From Cliona cf. orientalis (lineage: Eukaryota > Porifera > Demospongiae > Clionaida > Clionaidae), in assembly GCA_963930775.1 (NCBI GenBank), contig OZ005690.1, positions 11,620,411 to 11,684,410 on the forward strand: a stretch of DNA of 64,000 nt, written 5' to 3'. Positions within the stretch are counted from its first letter, which is position 1. Every line of letters starts with the position of its first letter. Positions 51,137 to 62,466 of this stretch are shown one piece after another. The notes beneath the pieces were generated by a model that worked only from the letters and a program-made list of their open reading frames with translations, did not search any database and was not told where the DNA came from. The position numbers were made by a program, and so were the translations under genes.

Positions 51137-54100
51137 ATGAGACCGCCTTATTTACAGTGTGAGAAAGTGTCAATAACATTAATCTTAGACTTAGTGTTGT
51201 TTTATTTCAGGCCTGTACGAGGTAAGAAATTATTTCGAGCCTTGAATTGCGTGCGCGTGCGCCCGAGAAGAACGAAATCAAATAATTTTGTTCCTCACCG
51301 TACAGGTGGAGCAGTTATTTCTCCTCCTGGGATAGTGTCAGTGTGCGTTGGAGATGATGTCACCCTAATGTGCAATACAACCGGGAGGTTTCTTGAATGG
51401 AGTTTCTCCCTGATTCCTGAAAATGAAACAGTTTCTATGAGGTACTCACGTGCTCTTCAACCCTCTGGTCTAAACCATCTTCAGGTATCTGAACAAAGAA
51501 TTGGCTCCACAATATTCCTCTACTCAAGGAGCTCTGCTGAAAACGTTTTACCACTTACGTCTGCATTATCAATCGGTCCTGTGAGTGAAGATCTAAATGG
51601 AACTGTGGTGAACTGTACAGATGCAACAACATCAGATACAGCATCAACATTGATTAATATCATTAATGAAGAGCTCATCATCCCCCAAGGTATAAGCATA
51701 TTATACCAGGTCCTAATATTATTCTCAACCACCATTATAGTATGACATTGTGGTTAGTTTACGTCATATGCATATGATAGTATTATGCTGGTGTGTACCA
51801 TAATTATTAAATAAATAATAATAGAACATCATAAGCACTTCCTGCCATGATATAATACTTCACAATTTTGATAATGTGTCCCTAACCAGGTAGCTATGCA
51901 TTTGTGATTTAGTAAATCTAACTGCTTCTATAGGTTTTTGGAAAGTGAATGTTTCGGCCCAGTTTGAGAGCAATGGTGTGGTAGTTATTCTACACTGGTG
52001 GTGGTCAACTGTTGAAGATTACAATCTTCAATCTCATAATTTCCATGGTATTATTATCAGTGTTGTTCCACAACTACCTGAAAGTGTACGGACAATTGAA
52101 AGCATAAACACCAGTATCAAATTCAATGTACACTATGATACCTCATACAATGTTACTATAGTCGCTGAATCACTCTGTGGGCAAAACAACGTGATTTCTT
52201 TTATGGAGTTATATTTCAATCAGAGTAAGTACACATGTACAATGGCTATATTATTATTTACATAAGAGTGTATTAATGCCTGATCAAGGCACTTTAAGTA
52301 ATCACTAATATTATTATTGCTTGGTATATAACTCTCTTACGATTATATTGTTGATTTAGCTCTCTGCCAGAATTCTCAACGCCATTACCATGATTCCATC
52401 ACAGTTATGGGTTATCAGATAGATTCAGTGGCTACTAATTTTGGCTGTCAACTAGACATAATAAATATGTCAAAATGTACTGATAGTCTGCCACGGTCTA
52501 ACGGATCAGATGAAAACTGTACATCAGGTAATTAAATAGGCCATACAAAAGCCTCTAATAGTACTTAATTTCTTATTGTAATAGAGGTTATGATACCGAT
52601 CAGCTCGAAAGCTGGAAGTATTAGTGCGATAATAGGAGGTGTGCTTGCAATTGCTGTCTTATTATCACTAGGATCTATCACATGTGCAGCAATATTGAAG
52701 TTTATAACCAAAAAAGGTAATTATTGTAATTATTAATTAATTTTAGTAGCTACTAAATATTAATTATATCTACAGATTCAACTAAACCTGGCAGCACAGG
52801 AAAAATTTTCAGTTCACAACCATTGCAATATCATCCAAATTTGATGTAAATTGACCAAAAATACAATACTTCTACAATGCTAAATTTTAACAAAATTGTA
52901 CCAATACGATGGTTGTATTTTAGCACAAGAGCTCTGAACATTGTAAATTTTAAACGCATGGATTGTAGAGTCAATGTACAATCATTGTAAAATATGTGCA
53001 AATCAGGATGTAATCAGTGCTAATTGCCTACAGATTTCCCCTACTTCGTATTTTTATTGTATTTCAGAAATACACAGGTTGCAAAAAATTTCAAGGATAG
53101 CAAATTGGCTGTAAATTTCTACATTACAATGGTTGTAAACACACTTTTTTTCCTGTGCAGCCAGAGAGCACACTTAAGGTATAATAACAATCAAGAGTAT
53201 TATATTATTATGTAATATTCACAGTATAGTAGTGCGTGAATTAACTTGGTGTTTTTCTGAATCAGTGTATGACATCACAGCCGATTGCAAATAATTAAAC
53301 TTCACATTCATGATTGTGGTGCTGTTATGGTGCCATAATGGTCCTGGTTCTACACAGCTGCAGCTTATTATCAGCACTTGCAATTTACACTAAAACAGGT
53401 TGTTGACACCACTATGACACCACAAAGCAATCAACTATGTAACCATAATAATATCGTCACTCATCGAAAACACCATGTATACGTATGGAGGTTATGTTAT
53501 AGTTAGACTATAGCCTTGAGTGGTTTATTTGAATTGTACGCGAGCCGAGAGGCGGGCATTTAAACCACGAGGCGAAGCTGAGTGGTTTAAATGCATGCCT
53601 CAAAGCGTACAATTCAAATAAATCACGATAAGGCTATAGTCTAAGTGGCTTGCACTATGACCGCCAACCGTGGTATATGCCGGGAAGTTATACCACGGCT
53701 CTATGCCCATAGTAAATACACGCGTTATCTGCCAGCTGTGGTATATGGAAGTTATACCATGGCTGTGGTTACTCCACAGTTTGCACAGTTGGCAGACAGT
53801 GGTTTACATTGTATATTATACTACAGGCGGTGCCTTTGATCTTTACTCTTAGACTAGTCATAGTACAAATATTATTATACACACTCTTAATGTACTGATA
53901 ATACATAATAATATGGTAATTTATGTAAATCTATAGCTACACTAATCTATTATGCAGCAGTTTTGCTCACGATTATACATATGATAGTGAAATTCAACTC
54001 CATTCCCCTGATGCTATTCCAAAGGTATGGTGTATTAATAGTAATTATATTATTCTTTTAGCTGCTGTGTATTATTCCCATAATAATTTTTGACAGCAGA

Positions 54101-55747
54101 CTGACACAAGAGGCCTGGTGTATGCGGACATCGGTACGTCACTGAATCAACGTTCATATCATCGCTCTCTAGCAAGCATTGATCTAGCAGAAGATAGACC
54201 TGTTGAGTACGCACAGCTTAAATTGCCAATGGTACACAGCAATGTTCTTCAAAACGACCAAGTAGTAGAAGGCTGTAAGCAATTATAATGATGGTGCAGA
54301 TGTCACTATATTACTCCTATTATGATCCATGCACGTTCACTTATCATAATATTATTATAGGTGAAGATTCAATTTACGTTAATCTTGATAATCTACTATT
54401 TCAATTACGTTCACAAATTACATTTAAGTGGTATCAGTTTGGGCTTGCCGTTGGTATAGAAAGTGAGATACTGGATAAATTTGCTGAACACTGTGCTCCT
54501 GAAGATTGCATCATGGAGATGCTCGACCATTGGCTGAGAAAATCCACACATAAACCAACGTGGAATGATGTGGCCAAAGCTCTGAGAGTAGTTGAGCTTC
54601 CACAGCTAGCGCTTGATATTGAAAGTGTGTACACAACTGGTAAGATTTTATATTTGGGAAATATGTACTATATATAAATTATTATACAGAGTAGATTTAT
54701 ATACTATAAATGTATATAATATAATATTATACAGTAACTAGAGCTCTATAGAGCACATACCCCGCGCGCCCTGTAGCCACTCTAGCGTAGTATTGCAATA
54801 CTATGAGGCACACATGTAGCGGTTTCATGACGTGACGACCCTTTACAACACAGTGCTTGAGCATGCGCAGTCGCATCCGCATACTAAAAGAGTGGGTGTG
54901 GTCGATAAACCACAGGCATGCTGAACAGAAAATGCACGATTTGTAGAACTAGTAAGCTTTTTCGAGAAATTCGAAGCGCGTACAAACCATTTTTTCACCG
55001 ATATCTACCGATTGGTTGTGCTTATAGCACGCACAGACGCCTAGAACTCGAGATCTGGCGATTTTCGTGCCGACGACGACAACGACAACAACAACAACAG
55101 ACGATTGCTTTACCCCTAGCGCATGCGCGCGGGGTAACTACCAATATTATGCATGGACTGATATTATGTAAACTATAGCACAATATTGATATCAAATTAC
55201 ATAAATTTTTGAGGCTTTTAGGGCACACAAGTGCCCGGCAAAATGTTATAGAATAATGGCATGGGTGTAGACACAATAAAATATTGTAGCGGGGGGGGGG
55301 GGGGGGGGGGGGGGGGGGAGGCTTGATGACCATTGCATTACACTTTTAGACTAGTAAAACTAACATTAATTTTGATACAAGTGAACAGCTGTTCCCAATA
55401 AGTTTGCAGCTGAGATCTCTATAGTCTAAGAGTCACTCGCTCGACAATATTTAATAATGCAAGGAGCCTGCTCCAAATTTTGTAATAATATTATTAGTAT
55501 GCTATTTTTAATAGGCAAACATCCAGTAGAAATCGACAACGATTCAGCACCACAACGGCCAAATAATAAGATTATGGTATCAGTGGCTACTGAAGAGCTA
55601 CCTCCACCTATACCACCAAAGACTATTGAGATTGGTACGCCATTAACACGACCAGATGATGATGATGATGGTTGTGAGAAGCAAAAGCAATTTCATATTA
55701 TGCAGGAACCTACTGCACCTGCGTTACCACCTAAACCTAAGAAATAA
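51137..55747 (+). CDS. Gene N: Ig-FN3-sushi-like-TM receptor spliced to ITIM-like motifs, Death domain and proline-rich tail
   Basis: Exons: 51137-51221 leader (MRPPYLQCEKVSITLILDLV); 51306-51689 Ig; 51934-52224 FN3; 52360-52527 degenerate sushi; 52585-52716 TM; 52776-52845; 53958-54024; 54100-54274; 54361-54639 Death domain; 55515-55747 proline-rich end. This joined frame is open for 627 residues. The Ig has VTLMC, FLEW and DLNGTVVNC. The TM is GSISAIIGGVLAIAVLLSLG. The tail has LVYADI, VEYAQL and SIYVNL (each [LVS]-x-Y-x-x-[ILV]). A Death-domain-like region follows: FKWYQFGLAVGIESEILDKF, MLDHWLRKS, PTWNDVAKAL. The end is PPPIPPK and PALPPKPKK. The join at 52845|53958 (gtaaat donor) is the weak point: if unused, the protein stops at 52849 after 377 residues, and the Death-domain exons belong to another transcript. 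There is no ENVAY motif. AATAAA is at 55861. Probably an inhibitory or death-adaptor-coupled receptor; this is inference. Confidence 0.7.
53503..53644. mobile_element. Foldback element in an intron of gene N
   Basis: Inverted arms of about 39 bases: ttagactatagccttgag...tgaattgtacgc, and the complement ending in aaggctatagtctaa with a few mismatches. It lies in the 1.1-kb intron between the juxtamembrane exon and the tyrosine-motif exons. Confidence 0.7.
54733..55145. repeat. Dispersed repeat, copy in the last intron of gene N
   Basis: Same module order as 1083-1495: gagctctatagagcacatac, gtagccact(c/a)tagcgtag, tgacgaccctt, gagcatgcgcag, and a terminal gcgcatgcgcgcggggtaa. Both copies lie beside a PALPPKPKK exon, but here it is before the exon and at the window start after it. 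Confidence 0.65.
55291..55318. repeat. poly(G) tract in the last intron of gene N
   Basis: Run of 28 G. Minus-strand open frames through it encode polyproline and are rejected. Confidence 0.95.
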
Positions 55748-57600
55748 TGCACTGAATACATTGTAGTAGATCATGGTGTGGATAATTAGACTATAATATT
55801 ATAATTACATGCATTTATATAATACAATCGGTAGATCTACTTGCATTTTTTGAGATTTCAAATAAAATAACTTTTAAATCCTTGATTGGAAATAAAAACC
55901 AAGAGTTAGCTGAGTGAATGGCCTTTCTTCTGGACCTTGAATCAAGCAAGTCAGTTAATCACACGCTTTGCGATTTTGATTTTTAGCTCTATGGAAATTT
56001 GCATGCAAATATAAGTTTCCGAGTGCGTAACTCGAACAAGCTTCGTTCTTTCAACAGGAAACACGAGAGAGGAAGCTATCGACACCTTAAGTGACTCATA
56101 ACTGCAACATCTACTCTATTTCTATTCCCATATACGACTAATACATTTGAGGCAGCAGCAAAGGTGCGAGTCGCGCCTGGTCACACCTCCTGGTGGTCAT
56201 CTAATTGGCTAAACGTTCACGCCTTAAGTCGTCTATAATAGCCAGCTATGGACATAAACGCGAAATAGTCTATTGCGCAATCTCATGCATGCCTGGCACT
56301 ACGAGCCGTATATATACCGTTCTAATTTAGCGAATTGCAAATTTACCCTCGTTCATCGCGCACGCACTGGACGACATCAGTAACGCTCCAAAGCAGGAGA
56401 GAGAGGGAAAGACAAACTCATCATCAGCTCAACAGCGCGAGGAGCAGCTAAGAACGTGATAAAGATAGACGTGCTGCTCACTGAGCCTGTGATGATAGAG
56501 GCAGCTACGCTATAATTTTGACTATTGGCTATAGGTATAGATACGTACGTGGAGGGAACTGTCATGCAGCTACACGGCACTATGACTATCATTGTCTGCT
56601 TCGATGTACATGTATGTCAGTGCATGGTCTTCAGGATCTATCGTGCTATGGCTTTGTCTTTGGCTACTCCCGGAGTCCAACACGGCAACAGAGGCTCAGC
56701 TCAGGCTCGCCCCAAACAGGCCCTGCATGACACTAGTAATACTATTAAATAGAACGCGCACCTAGTCCCATGCCCAGGGGCTGGGCACTAGCGAGACTAC
56801 CGCCCGCCTGCCCGCCCGCATCCTTTTAGCAATTTCCCCAACTATGGGTGGACTGGAAACTATATTATATGGATGGTCCGGCGGGCGGCGGGGGATCGAT
56901 TATAGAGGGACCATCGGTAGCATGACAGTACTACCGGTAAGTGAGACTGAGCATTCTCTATCTCAGCTAAGTTTGACTCTGACTGCCGCTGAGCAATCGT
57001 AAGTACTCAAAATGAATATCGGTGATTTTGTAATGATCGACGGTATGCAACTGCGCCAGCGCATGCAGCACATCTATAATACAGCTATGCATGCAGATAG
57101 CTACACGGGTCTCCAGTGATCAGTGCTCGCGCTCCGAGCTATAGGCTCGATCGTAGTATCCAGTTTTCAGCATGCAATATTGTGTGACAAGGCATGTATG
57201 TGTGTAGCTACTGCATGCTCTAGCTCCTCTATCGAGCGTGCAGCAGATCTAGAACTGAGTCCATGGGTTTACGTACACTGTGGCTCAGAGTTACACACCA
57301 CCGATAATTAATTTTATCTATTAATTCTTACACCATAGATATAATTATAATTAATACTCTATGATGCTCACGCAGCCAGTACGTGGACGCGCTACCTATA
57401 GTAACGGTTGATCGCTGTGTCTACAGTACCGGTACCGGCACCGGTAGCTAGCTACCCAAGATTTAGTGCTTGGAGTACCGGTAACTCCATTAATACAGAC
57501 TCGAGTAGATAGATGGATGGATAGCTAGATTTTTTATGTCACGCATCAAAAATCTATCATATTATGGTTTAATATTATGTGCCTCACTGTAAAATTATAA
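55748..57600. other. Intergenic, no gene recognised
   Basis: From about 56380 to 56730 there is weak similarity to 7380-7610 (gctcagctcaacagcg-like and ggctcgcccca near the ends), which suggests an old shared repeat. Tandem accggtaccgg-like strings lie near 57425-57485. Open frames here overlap each other and lack splice or start support. Confidence 0.45.
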
Positions 57601-57628
57601 GCACAGGCAGAAGAGTATAATTACACAC

Positions 57629-57629
<1 letters not shown>

Positions 57630-57678
<49 letters not shown>
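57630..57678. repeat. (TAA)n microsatellite
   Basis: About 16 consecutive TAA units, degenerating after 57678. Confidence 0.95.
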
Positions 57679-57681
<3 letters not shown>

Positions 57682-57854
57682 CAATAATAATAGCTATAGA
57701 TCCCACTAATAGCTACTGAGCCCTAGACGGCTAGTGAGGCTAGTAGCGGGGGTTTGGGTTTCGCCGGGCTACGGCTGGTGACGAGGGGAGTATTATAGTG
57801 GTGACGTGTATAAATTTGGCAAATTAATAACGACAACATGCATCGCGCTCGAGC

Positions 57855-57935
57855 TGATCAGTGATTGGCTGAGCGGACTATATAGGGTTGGGGCTCAGGG
57901 GTGGAGCGGTGGTCGTGGGTTCGAATCGCGCTCGA
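57855..57935 (+). repeat. tRNA-like sequence, possible SINE head or tRNA relic
   Basis: tggctgagcgga fits a Pol III A box (TGGCNNAGYGG) and ggttcgaatcg, about 55 bases later, fits a B box. The T stem does not pair cleanly (gtggg against cgcgc) and no acceptor stem is convincing. It is therefore more likely a tRNA-derived SINE or pseudogene than a working tRNA. Confidence 0.35.
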
Positions 57936-57969
57936 TCTTTGAATTATTATTATTTTTCCCCTCCAGTAG

Positions 57970-58360
57970 CGATTTCCAACCTCCAAATTTCACTGATTTT
58001 TCCGCAGATTATCTTTTAGTAGAATATCAATGTTCGAGTATCAGAAGGTAGCTCTCCACAAGCTCTATCCAACGGTGCTTGTAACGTGTCCGTAGATAAA
58101 ACCGTTACGTAGCCACGCCCACCTAAAACTTTCCTCATAGAAACTTAATACAAACAAAACCGAAGCTAGCAGCGGTTCCGCGGAACCGATTTGCACGGTT
58201 AAGGCGTCAGTAGATAGCTCATTCAGTGAGCTATCCAGCGCATGTTTTCCCGTGAGCGTACTCCTAGCCAGAGCTGAGATATTTTCGATTTACTGGAGGC
58301 CCTTGGAGGTTGGACATCGCTACCTCCAGGCTTTTCCGGGCCAAAATTTTTTAAGTTTTT
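57970..58360. repeat. Decayed inverted repeat
   Basis: ctccagtagcgatttccaac near 57962-57981 is partly mirrored by ggttggacatcgctacctcc near 58307-58326. A hairpin gcggttccgcggaaccg lies near 58173. Likely an old MITE; no gene. Confidence 0.4.
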
Positions 58361-59213
58361 TTGGCGGGCTACTCGAAGCGGCACTGAAAATTTTCCGATA
58401 AGTCGATTTGGGATAATTACCACTGGAAACTACAAAGACTGTTAGTGAGTGCTAAATTAGGGCTGCATGCAATCGGGCGTTTATATTGGAGTCCGCTGGC
58501 GGATGCCACTGTTGGCACTATTGAGTCAGTTCTAAATAATACCCACCCGGTACGGGCCACAACTAATAGCAATAAAGTACATCTGGGACCGTATAGTTAT
58601 CTGGCTCATGATCATGCCGGGCGGACGTTTTCATGGGTGTGCATTTGCTAACCAAAAAGGAGCTTTCTTTGAAAAATAGTAGCCTCATGCCGGGTACTAG
58701 CGGCTATGAGGCTGAGTCATGGTGGCTCAGGATATATACCTATAATAACTCTCCATCTTGAACTCTGTGCAGCCTCCAAAATCTATTCCCATCGAGTGTT
58801 GACATATGCATAATATGGTGGCCAGTACCTAGCTAATTGTAGTTTGGTTATCATTGTTAGCTAGCTAAGAGATAAGTTACCATAGTTACGTAAATAATTA
58901 ATAAATTCATACCGGCATACAAAGGTCATTAATTCTATTGGAATATGAAGTAATTTACTACTAAAAAGATCTCTCACAGTGATCACCAATTGGTAGATTG
59001 GACTATAGTACCAAGGGCTTATAGATCAAGACTTGATAGTACCTATAATTATAATAATGGGGCCCTTACTATTGATTGCATTTGGCTGGGATTTTGAGCT
59101 GTTGAGAATGGGTGGCTAATTTAATACGCTAAAATGGGACAGGGCTCAAGTGTAATTATTGTTATTTTTTTAGTTTGTATAGAACGCTTAGAAAAACTGA
59201 GAAATTTATCACA

Positions 59214-59688
59214 TACCGTAAAAGTTCTAATTATTATTACAGCGCCGCTCTAATTTAAGCCCCACTTGGCATTGTATCATATTTTTCTGTTCTAATTATA
59301 GTGCTAACCTCCAGTCAGAAATATTAAAACTGACGCTTATAATTAGAACGTGGTAATAAGCATCTTCGGGATTACCGTGCTCCCGCTGTGTTGCTAGTAC
59401 TTCTCCGACTGTAGGAGTCCGAATAGCTTGGTACACATGAAAGCCACGTACCACAGCATAGAAGCAGACTTCAAAATCACCCGGCATATCTGTAAAATGA
59501 TACCGGTAAGTACCGGTACAGGTACGCGATTCTAAGCACCGCTAGCTCGTTCTATTAGTAAGCGCCACCATAATCTAAGCGACGCTGGCTATACTTAACG
59601 CAATTTTTACGTTCTAATATAAGCGCCACACGAAGGTTAGAATTATTTTTTTTTATTTTTTGGCGCTATAATTAGAACTTTTACGGTA
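59214..59688. mobile_element. MITE with accgtaaaagttctaatt ends
   Basis: Left end taccgtaaaagttctaatta and right end taattagaacttttacggta are exact complements. The outer TA on both sides fits a TA target duplication. Internal short inverted units (gttctaat, agcgcc) recur several times. Confidence 0.78.
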
Positions 59689-59946
59689 ATATTGTTTGTG
59701 TAGCCATATAAATAATTCTTATCTGTATGATATTAAATCAGGAAAAGCCTAGGTATAATACGCTGTTATAATAATTACGTGTAATATACCTAAGGCTTAT
59801 TACTATTGCAGATTTGTGCACTTCAAGTTCAAAAGTGTGACATCTTGCAGCTCTTCATTAAATGATCATGACTCTTTCGACGATTTTGATCGTTGTTTAT
59901 AGTGGTACAGTATCGTGTAGTATTCTGTGGGAGCAAGGTATCAGTG

Positions 59947-60400
59947 CAGTGGAACCCCTCGAAAACGGACACCATTGAGACCAACAATTTTGTCCACTGT
60001 AGCGGGGTGTCCATAGCTCAGGGGTTAAATTAAATACAGGTCACGCCCTCCTACAATCATGGCCAGCTATGATAAATCATGACTGTGGACGACGAAAAAG
60101 ACCGTATTGATGAGTCTATCGACTGATAGCTCCTCAGCAAGAATTAGATATAGCTAGATTTAGGCTTTACTGTAGCTATACTGGTCGCTGAAATTGATTG
60201 ATTTGTGGCTAACTGGCCATTATGCAAGGTTGTTAACTATTGCGTAGGCTCGAATGGGACCAAAGTAAGTATATGTTGTACGGTGTTCATTATTGAGGGG
60301 GTTTGAATATATTGAAGTCTATCGAAATACAATCTGGAGATTCAGAATTGTCCAGGTGTCTATCTGCCATTGAGGGGTGTCCGTAAGCGGGGTTCCACTG
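59947..60400. mobile_element. MITE with cagtggaacccc ends
   Basis: Left cagtggaacccctcgaaaac...ggacaccattgag and right ttgaggggtgtccgtaagcg...ggttccactg are imperfect complements over about 34 bases. A classic miniature transposon layout of about 454 bases. Confidence 0.78.
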
Positions 60401-61315
60401 TATTATCTATATTTATAAGTTTCAGATACTTTGTTAGAGTATAGCCATGCACTAATAGCTATACTCTCGTGCCTGGATTCCACCCTCAGCTCAAGGAGGG
60501 AAAAAGGATCTAGTGAATTTGGACCATTTTCTTAGTTTGGCCAGCTCAATAGGTGAAACAAACCTTTGATCTGATACAGCAGGGAATGGTGCTTTGCATT
60601 CCTGTATTTGGTGAGTCATATTAATATTATGACTACGCTAAAGCTGCAATCTCATTGGAGCACTCAAATTCCTTTCCCTGGCCCAAAGAATGTGTCCAAA
60701 CTCACCTGTACGAGCCGAGCCCCCTTTTCCTTCCTCGAGAGTGTGAGACTATTGCATTCAAGTATTTGTCTCATAATTGTTTCTTAATGGGCTATAATTA
60801 GTTTAGGGATTCACGGTAAAGGAAATACTATAATTGGTATAATATTATTATGGGCTCAACCATCAGAAGTGTCGTGTGCAGCACAAAGACATTTGCTATA
60901 GAACCCACAATCACTGGTTTTAGATAGGTAAAGAGTAAGAATATTGATAAATAAAAATTAGTGATCGAGAATTTACACTGTGCCTAGAAGGTCGAACACC
61001 CAGAAGAGCGGTAGCTTGCTGAAATAGTGTGGAAGTGAGCAGCCTCTGTGCTTCAATTCATACTTTGTAATTGTATTTGTGCATGTGTATGAGTGACCAG
61101 TAGTTACGTTCTGTTTTATTTACTATGGCTTGTAATGTCTTTGTGTTTGCATAATAATGCCCACGCATGGACAATGTATACCTGCATATATGTGTGGTAT
61201 GCTTACATAGGTAGAACAACTGTTTTCTCATGCATGTGCGTGATTAGTGTGGGGCCGGGCACGCTCGACGAGTAATTTCCATGTTCTCTGCATAATTATT
61301 ACCTTTTATACGTAG

Positions 61316-62466
61316 CCTTTGCACACTCTGTTTTGATAAGCAATGATGAACTTGGTGGTCAAGGCAATGTTGCAAAGCCTAATCAGGCCTTGGTTTTCAC
61401 TTGTGTAACGAGAGGATCTGGCATTTTGGAGTGGAGAAGTGCTGAGTATATAGGAATCGGAAACGTACTTCAGCTGTTGTCCGTCAATTGTGTTGGAAGA
61501 AATTTTTCAAGTGGCAATAATTTAGCACTTGGAACATGCACAAATGTCACCGATGATCATGGAACTGAAGTAATAGAAAGTGAACTGTATGTGATCGCAT
61601 CATTGCTGCATCCAGTATCTTCCGTAACATGTACCAATAATGGTATTGGGACAAGTGAAGAGATTATCTTCAATACAACCGGTAGGTACAATACACATAC
61701 TATGTAATGAACACTCAATATCATTATTTGCACAAACACTTGATGTAACTATGTAAAACATGTAATCTTATCATAACAAATTTTAGGAATACTTTCGATA
61801 TTATGCATAGAATTTGTACGTACATACTGTAACATTGTAATATACACTATAGCATATACTCCTGGCCAGTATTCATGAATAATAGGCAGCTTCTTGAAGA
61901 AGTTGAATAGTGGGCTTTTTAACTGCTAAAGGAAGCTAGTACTGCACAGGCTCAGTGTGCTCAAAATTTGTGCCATGTGATATGAGCCTGTCATGGGCTC
62001 CACCAAAACTATGCCCTACTGTCATGCGCCTTGTAAATTTGCTTCAGGTGAACACTGGGATATCAGCATCTTTACTATGATAATGATTAATTGTAATATT
62101 ATTTAGAGCCTACTGACGTTGTTTTAACATCATCACTGAAAGAAGATATGGTTGCTGTTGCTCTACAACCGATTATCTTTACGTGTATCACAAGGAATAC
62201 CGGCATTCTGGAATGGAGGAGCCGGGAGTACATTGGAGATGGGAATATTCTACAGCTCTTGTCAATAAACTGTATCGGAAATAATGCAACAAGTGGCAAG
62301 AAATTGGCAGTAGCTACGTGCAAAGAAATTACATATGATCATGGAGTTGAAGTTATTGAATCAGAACTTTATCTCGAAGCATTAGTACAATTTCCAATAT
62401 CTACAGTGACTTGTACTAATAATGGTCGCGGATCATCAGCATCAATTCAATTTCAAACAATAATTG
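61316..62466 (+). CDS. Gene P (partial): two tandem V-type Ig exons
   Basis: Two exons, 61316-61681 and 62107-62466, both phase 1 at each end, with good acceptors (tacgtag, atttag) and donors (gtaggt, gtaagt). Each encodes one V-type Ig domain of about 120 residues: LVFTC...ILEWRSAEYIGIGNVLQLLS...SSVTC and IIFTC...ILEWRSREYIGDGNILQLLS...STVTC. They are clearly an exon duplication (VEVIESELY and TEVIESELY in both). These two are closer to each other than to the Ig of genes B, I or O. I could not place the leader exon: a frame at about 61093-61210 is hydrophobic but has no convincing ATG. I see no stalk or TM exon before 64000, so the gene probably continues beyond the window. Confidence 0.75.
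61868..61975. repeat. Dispersed repeat between the two Ig exons of gene P
   Basis: ggcagcttcttgaagaagtt and the following actgctaaaggaag match 35300-35400 (ggtagcttcttgaagaagtt ... actgctcaaggaag). Non-coding interspersed repeat. Confidence 0.5.

Noticed and set aside
55022-55333. Minus-strand frame with polyproline start
   Set aside because: Artefact of the poly(G) tract in an intron of gene N.
56377-56752. Overlapping open frames on both strands; one contains SIITGSVSSTSIFITFL, resembling a TM
   Set aside because: The resemblance to receptor TM exons is short and there is no acceptor, stop-transfer or tail motif; the region looks like an old repeat.
57855-57935. Functional tRNA gene
   Set aside because: A- and B-box-like strings are present, but T and acceptor stems do not pair; kept only as a tRNA-like repeat.
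61093-61275. Leader exon for gene P
   Set aside because: The frame is hydrophobic (VLFYLLWLVMSLCL), but it lacks a convincing ATG and a good donor in the right phase was not clear.
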